Shown: piece after piece, positions 59,675-64,000 of the stretch | Layout: each line of letters starts with the position of its first letter | How positions within the stretch are numbered: position 1 is the stretch's first letter | Assembly: GCF_016808095.1 (NCBI RefSeq) | Contig: NC_068972.1 | Coordinates: forward strand, 25,908,289 to 25,972,288 | Length of the DNA stretch: 64,000 nt | Source of the DNA: Vigna angularis | Taxonomy: Eukaryota; Streptophyta; Magnoliopsida; Fabales; Fabaceae | Reading direction: 5' to 3' | Notes under the pieces: generated by a model | The model's database searches: none | What the model saw: the letters and a program-made list of their open reading frames with translations, nothing else | Told to the model about the DNA's origin: nothing | Position numbers and translations under genes: made by a program

Positions 59675-61840
59675 TGATATGTTTATTTAATTTGTTTACT
59701 TTCTTTAGGAAGTAAAAAGGGAAAATGCAGAGGGATGAGTTTTTATACAGAGGTGCTCTCTCGGTTTTCTCTTGGTAGAAATAGGTTTCAACGTGACTAT
59801 GGGAAAGGAGGGAAGTTGAAATAGTAAACTGGGTGAAATCTCTATAAAAAGTTATGATTTCTACTGTCATAAGCCAGAAGTTAGAGAGTTGTTACCTTGT
59901 GAAAAGTGGTTCTTCAGTATGAAAGTTGAGTGCTCCAAGTTTTAGCTAGTTGTGCATTTCTTTACCAGTCAGTTTATATATTTTAGTAGTGTTTATTATT
60001 CATGCATTCTAGTTTCTTAACACTACTCTGAGAATACCTTTTGGAAGTACATTGCATATTAAAAGTACTTATTTCGGTCATATTTTTTTATAAGTTTTCA
60101 TGGTTAACAAAACTGTTAAGCGCTAAAATTTTAGTTTCTTATAATTGACACTTACATTATTCTTATGCTACATTTTAGGGGAAATATATTGACTAAAGTT
60201 TAATGGGACAGGAGGCTTTACCATAGAAGGATAATGTGGTATGATATGGTCAAGTGGTGAAAGATGTTAAATCTTTTCCTAATATTCTGACAATACAGTC
60301 AACACTTATGGATTGAACCTCTACACTCAATTATTTCTTCACTATGGGTCGACATTGGAGAATTGAACTTTTAATACTTAAATGAAATGACTCCTAAACA
60401 ATATCAGAGGAGCAGTTGGAGCGGTCTTCTAATATTTCCTATATGGGTGTTGGATTTAAAAAGGAGGTTATGTCATATTTCTTTTTGCTACTACATCAAA
60501 TTCATGAATGTTTGTTTCTTTTTGCCTCAAACATCTTTAGGAGATGATTGTATAACCTTGGTACCTGAAGGTGGTCTTGCTAAAGGAATGTCTATGCCAG
60601 GATCAACCATAATTTCCAATATGCCAACTTTACACTCACACTTTCCATAATTTTGAAATATATATTGATAGAATAATCAATTGTTTCATACTACCTATTA
60701 ATAATTAAACAAATATAATATGATTTACACTAACGTAAGCTTGAGAGAGGACATAAAATTCAAACATTTTATATAAACAAAGGAAACTGTGTATTTTGTA
60801 TTTTGTACACACATGAGGATTCTATTTACAATGTCGAGATTAAATAATAAGGAACAAAAATCAACACCTAATAATAGAAAAACATTTGCTAACATGTAAC
60901 CCTACTTGATGTAATCAAATCATACAATACTTTCCTATAGACCCAACACAGATTGAACAGGATTTGGAAACCTAATTAATCAAACAAACTCAAACAAACA
61001 ATGATTAAAAATTCAGAACACAAGACAATAAACGATAACGATGAACAACACGTGAATTGAAGAAAACTAATAACAGACATACAGATCAACACAACACTGA
61101 ATCAAACAAACACAGAATTGTAATAGTCCAAAGGAACTCACTCACCTTTGCTTCCTTCACTAAGGGCCTTCACAACTCCAAATAGTATATGTCTTCGTCC
61201 TTAATACGAGTAAGAATCTTCTTAAACCGCCACACAGTAGCCTCAATGGATGCTTCCTAACACTCCAACCACGGCTTGGGAGCTGAACCATGTAAAAAAA
61301 AAAAACCAGATTAGGGTTCGCCAATTTCACTATTTAAGGATTTCATCGATTGCTCAACATTAGGATTTAATTACCAGATGAAGGTACTCTTTTAGCACCG
61401 AACCGAACCAAACAATGACGCCCAACAACAGTGTTTGATGAAGGAGACAGCTCGAGAGAGAGAGAGGATGAAGAACCAAAGCGCGATGGACAACAAAAGT
61501 GGAGAGGGCTCGAGACAGGGACAACCAGACGAAAGAGGGCTCGAGACAGGGACAACCACAGCTCCAGGCTTGGACAAAGAAAGCAATCAACCAAACAAGC
61601 TCAAAGCTTCGAAATCGCGATGGTGAAACGATCAAAATGCAGCTGCCACACTGGAACTCAGTTGCGAGAGCTCAACGAAGAAAAGCAATCTCGTGATTGG
61701 GAGAATCGAAGGAGGAGCAAGAGGGAGCATTTTAGGTTTTCTGGAGAAAGAGTTTTGTCGAGAAAGAAAGGGGAAACATTTCGAGAGAGATGCACATTTT
61801 AGCATTTTAGGCACAGTTTCAATTTTTTTATTTATTTTTT

Positions 61841-62119
61841 CCTTATATCCGTATGTATTATCAGCCCGTAAGATTTTATCCCCTTTCATACGGACAATAC
61901 ATACGGTTTATCCTTGGGAAGCTTCGTGCTCAAAGGCGCCAACCTTACATAGGGACCTTATATACGGAAATTCCGTATGTAGATATTTTCTCTCATTATA
62001 TACGGAATTTTCCATATGTAGCTCATTCGTATATTACATCCGTATATAATAGATATATTATATACGGATCTGAATCCGTATATACTGATCCGCAGATAAC
62101 TGACTAATTTCTTGTAGTG
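61841..62119. repeat. CACTA right subterminal region
   Basis: Inverted and direct copies of CCGTATA/TATACGG (for example TATACGGAAATTCCGTATG near 61961-61979 and ACGGATCTGAATCCGTATA near 62067-62085) are spaced irregularly up to the TIR. Unlike the left end there is no regular 26-bp array. Confidence 0.75.
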
Positions 62120-62449
62120 CCCCCTTAACCATTTTGAAGTCATTAAACGAATGTTAAATTCGCTACTGCATGTGTGCTTGTGTATAATCTTCCTTAGCTG
62201 CCATGTATTTTCAGCTTCCTTATATGCACAATATGCACACCATGAAAATTTTCCTTTTGCCCTAGAACATTTAACACACACTCTTCTTTTGTCATTTTCA
62301 TAAAATTTTAATTTCCTACCATTCTCTACTCCATATGTTCTTATAGCTTCTGTAAAATCTTTTTTTCCAGGGAAGTACGTGCCCACTTCCCATTTATATT
62401 GTTCCATACTTTTGGTGATGGAAACCCATTTAGGGCATTCCATTTAAAG

Positions 62450-64000
62450 GAGTGAGTACCAACTTAAACTAAGGCTAAGAAAGGGAAGTTAGAGAAGGAC
62501 TTTTAGAAGCTCTTTCTTGATTTTCTTTCTCTAAGTCTTAGAAAGATTCTCTTTAATACGTTTATATGTGTTTTGTAGGGTCTAATAAAGCTAGAAGATC
62601 ATGGATCAACTAGCCAAGAAGCTTGATAAATCAAGAAGCAAGGAAACATCAAGAATGGAGAAGGAAGCCAAATCTTCACTTGGAGGAATGTTGGAATCTC
62701 CACTTGGATGCATAAAGGCATTGTCCAGTTGTCTAACAAGCTGCTTTGGAAGCCCACATGAGACATATTCGAACCAGCAGCTTGGTTGAAGTTGAAGAAT
62801 CCTAGCTCCCAACGGATGAGGGTTTGAGCTCAGCGGTTGAAGCTACACCAAGCTTGTTGTCCACGTGCTGCTAGCTTGTTGCCTACGTAGCCAATCACGT
62901 TTCTTCACCCTTGCGTAGCTAGCATTCAAAATGTTAGGTGTGAACTAGGAGCTTGTTTTGTTTCCTTTAAATACCTTGCTCCATTGCTTGTAACGAGGAC
63001 CTTTGATTTGAATGAAGAATTGTTTTCTGTTGATTCTGTCCAGAACTTTCTTCTTGTTGAAAGTCACGGAGAGAGAGCTTGAGAGTTTCCTCTAGCTCTC
63101 TCCCTAGCTAGGCTGCCAATCCTAGCAACTTTATCCACCATCCGCACTCTTCCCTCATTCCATTTTCTCCATCACCACTTCATCCGTTTCTCTTCATTGA
63201 ATCACTGTTCGATTCAGTCATCATCTGTTTCAACCTTATCTTCATCACCGAGTCATCTAATCTACACCAATCCAGCCACCGAACACCAATTGAAGAGTGG
63301 TTTCTAGAGTCTCTGCTTCCTTCGATCATTATCATCATCATAATTTGTCTTCTTTCGCTGCAATAAAAGGAAGTTCATAATCAGCTGGATCTTTCTTCCA
63401 TCTTTTGGGCATTGAAAAATCCCAAAATCCCCAAAGTTAAAGAACAATTTTAAAGAATTTCAAATTAAGTATGAAAAAGCTTTAGATGAAGAATTCATTT
63501 TGAGAAATAAAATCTACAATTTAGAAATGAAAGAGTCTACAATTATTGAATCTCTTGTTAAGTGTCTTTCTTGAAAAAGCCATATGTTTGACAATCACAT
63601 ATTAGAAAATCTACTCTTAGAGGCTACAAAATGTGCATCTTTTGAAAAACATGGATTAGAGAAAAGCATTTCCAAAAACAAAAATGTGTATAAAAGGAAT
63701 AATCAAGTTAGAATAACTCGTAGAGTTTGGGTTAAAAATTGTATTGTATGAAACAGGGACATACCTCTAATAAGTACAATATAAAGCTCTATGGTGTTTC
63801 TTATGGAAAACATGCTTGGGTTCAAGTGATGAAGTGATTTTTCCCATATTACTAATGCCAAGGACCCATAAGATGATTGGGGACCTAAAAGCTTGTTTCC
63901 TTTGTTTTGTAGTGATCTTCAATGTCCAAAAATTCTATGTGGTATCTTAATAGTAGATGTTCAAGGCATATGACGGGTGACAAGAAGAGGTTCATCAATT
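62450..64000 (+). mobile_element. Ty1/copia-like element, degenerate and cut by the window edge
   Basis: 62450-63420 is non-coding LTR/leader-like DNA with a TTTAAATACC TATA-like box near 62968, a CT-rich leader and a short frame at 62601-62789 (62 aa, no known domain). From about 63460 a gag-like coiled-coil frame reads YEKALDEEFILRNKIYNLEM and, after a stop, ATKCASFEKHGLEKSISKN. About 63755-63830 reads GHTSNKYNIKLYGVSYGKHA, like a decayed CCHC region. At 63936-63998 it reads MWYLNSRCSRHMTGDKKRF, clearly the protease/pre-integrase start of SIRE/Maximus-type copia elements, where the active site is normally DSG but here is NSR. Several stops; the rest lies beyond 64000. Confidence 0.65.

Larger units (their letters stand above)
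58386..61840. other. CACTA interior without a recognised gene
   Basis: No transposase catalytic domain is readable. A minus-strand open segment near 61240-61150 reads EASIEATVWRFKKILTRIKD and ends in TGA; I cannot assign it. At 61500-61556 the phrase GGGCTCGAGACAGGGACAAC occurs twice in tandem. The 61360-61800 block is GC-richer and open in several frames but has no family resemblance. Confidence 0.4.
55464..62119 (-). mobile_element. Complete CACTA (En/Spm) transposon, 6656 bp
   Basis: Left end CACTATAAGAAA (55464-55475) and right end TTTCTTGTAGTG (62108-62119) are inverted repeats differing at one of 12 positions. A 3-bp target duplication CCC flanks it (55461-55463; 62120-62122). Subterminal DNA at both ends is rich in TATACGG/CCGTATA motifs, the expected binding sites for a TNPA-like protein, with a 14-unit array at the left end only. 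Coding remnants all read on the minus strand, so the left end is probably the 3' end. A Transposase_24-like gene remnant is visible; no TNPD-type (Transposase_21) catalytic gene was recognised, so it is probably non-autonomous. It contains three (TA)n microsatellites. Confidence 0.92.
54840..62443 (-). pseudogene. MuDR-type MULE transposase, split by a CACTA element and internally deleted
   Basis: Read on the minus strand. The N-terminal part (62443 down to 62120) starts MECPKWVSITKSMEQYKWEV and carries the DUF/MuDR N-terminal segment (KKDFTEAIRTYGVENGRKLK, CVKCSRAKGKFSWCAYCAY). The rest (55463 down to 54840) reads LEKTIKENPNINMYNLRNKV, then the transposase domain start PIIGLDECFLKGKYGGEF (first catalytic Asp), WAWFLQLLIDYLG, then abruptly the SWIM segment WTVSGIPYCNALAAMSFFNI and a stop at 54840-54842. 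The second catalytic Asp and the Glu are missing, so there is a deletion between them. The halves are in the same frame once the CACTA insert and one CCC duplication are set aside, showing the frame was still open at this point when CACTA landed. The N-terminus upstream of 62443 is not recognised. Confidence 0.85.

Noticed and set aside
60387..60650. Open frame with GDDCITL, resembling the polygalacturonase GDDC motif
   Set aside because: The surrounding residues do not match any polygalacturonase region and there is no neighbouring exon with PG motifs; a four-residue match is not evidence.
61360..61802. Several overlapping open frames on both strands within CACTA
   Set aside because: Openness comes from GC-richer composition and a short tandem duplication; none resembles a known protein.
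62601..62789. 62-aa frame starting MDQLAKKLDKSRSK
   Set aside because: Not accepted as a host gene: it lies in LTR/leader-like DNA of the copia element and shows no domain. It could be a small element-encoded ORF, but this is unsupported.

Overview
The window is nuclear DNA of a flowering plant, most likely a legume (probably Phaseoleae; an inference from gene content and repeat style, not proven). It shows AT-rich intergenic DNA, many-exon genes with GT/AG introns, TA microsatellites and several classes of plant transposable element. There are no rRNA, tRNA, CRISPR or prokaryotic features. All calls come from reading the sequence. No database search was run.

Five host genes or gene parts are visible. 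(1) The last three coding exons of a proteasome alpha-5 (PAE-type) subunit, + strand, 1568-2682. (2) A complete three-exon TMEM205/DUF4149-like membrane protein, - strand, 6229-4273, 208 aa. (3) A complete ten-exon BRCT/PHD-finger protein of the At4g02110 type, + strand, 16649-28191, 1305 aa. (4) A TRF-like (TRFL) Myb/telobox protein, + strand, about 42446-47092, with the 5' end uncertain. (5) A single-exon SAUR auxin-responsive gene, + strand, 51878-52246.

Most of the rest is transposon-derived. 1-660 holds a hAT fragment. 7020-13380 holds decayed Ty3/gypsy and LTR-like DNA. 13380-15700 holds a decayed MULE with FAR1-like and OTU-like coding remnants plus an opposite-strand plant-mobile-domain gene. 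Intron 7 of the BRCT gene carries a nearly intact 5.46-kb chromodomain Ty3/gypsy element (18570-24025) with 410/411-bp LTRs and an ACGAC target duplication. A 2.46-kb solo LTR lies at 31556-34018 with AATAA target duplications. Two non-autonomous Mutator-type elements lie at 34511-35468 (9-bp duplication, packed with CGCACTTCGAAGTGCG palindromes) and about 36455-37815 (long inverted repeats around a GC-richer interior). A MULE transposase pseudogene (- strand) is split by a complete 6.66-kb CACTA element at 55464-62119 (CCC duplication), which carries fourteen 26-bp palindromic units at one end only. The right edge (from about 62450) is Ty1/copia-like.

The host genes are unrelated and do not form a pathway. 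The most unusual theme is that four different mobile elements here each carry an array of a different short palindrome. The best single candidate for something undescribed is the palindrome-packed Mutator-like MITE at 34511-35468.
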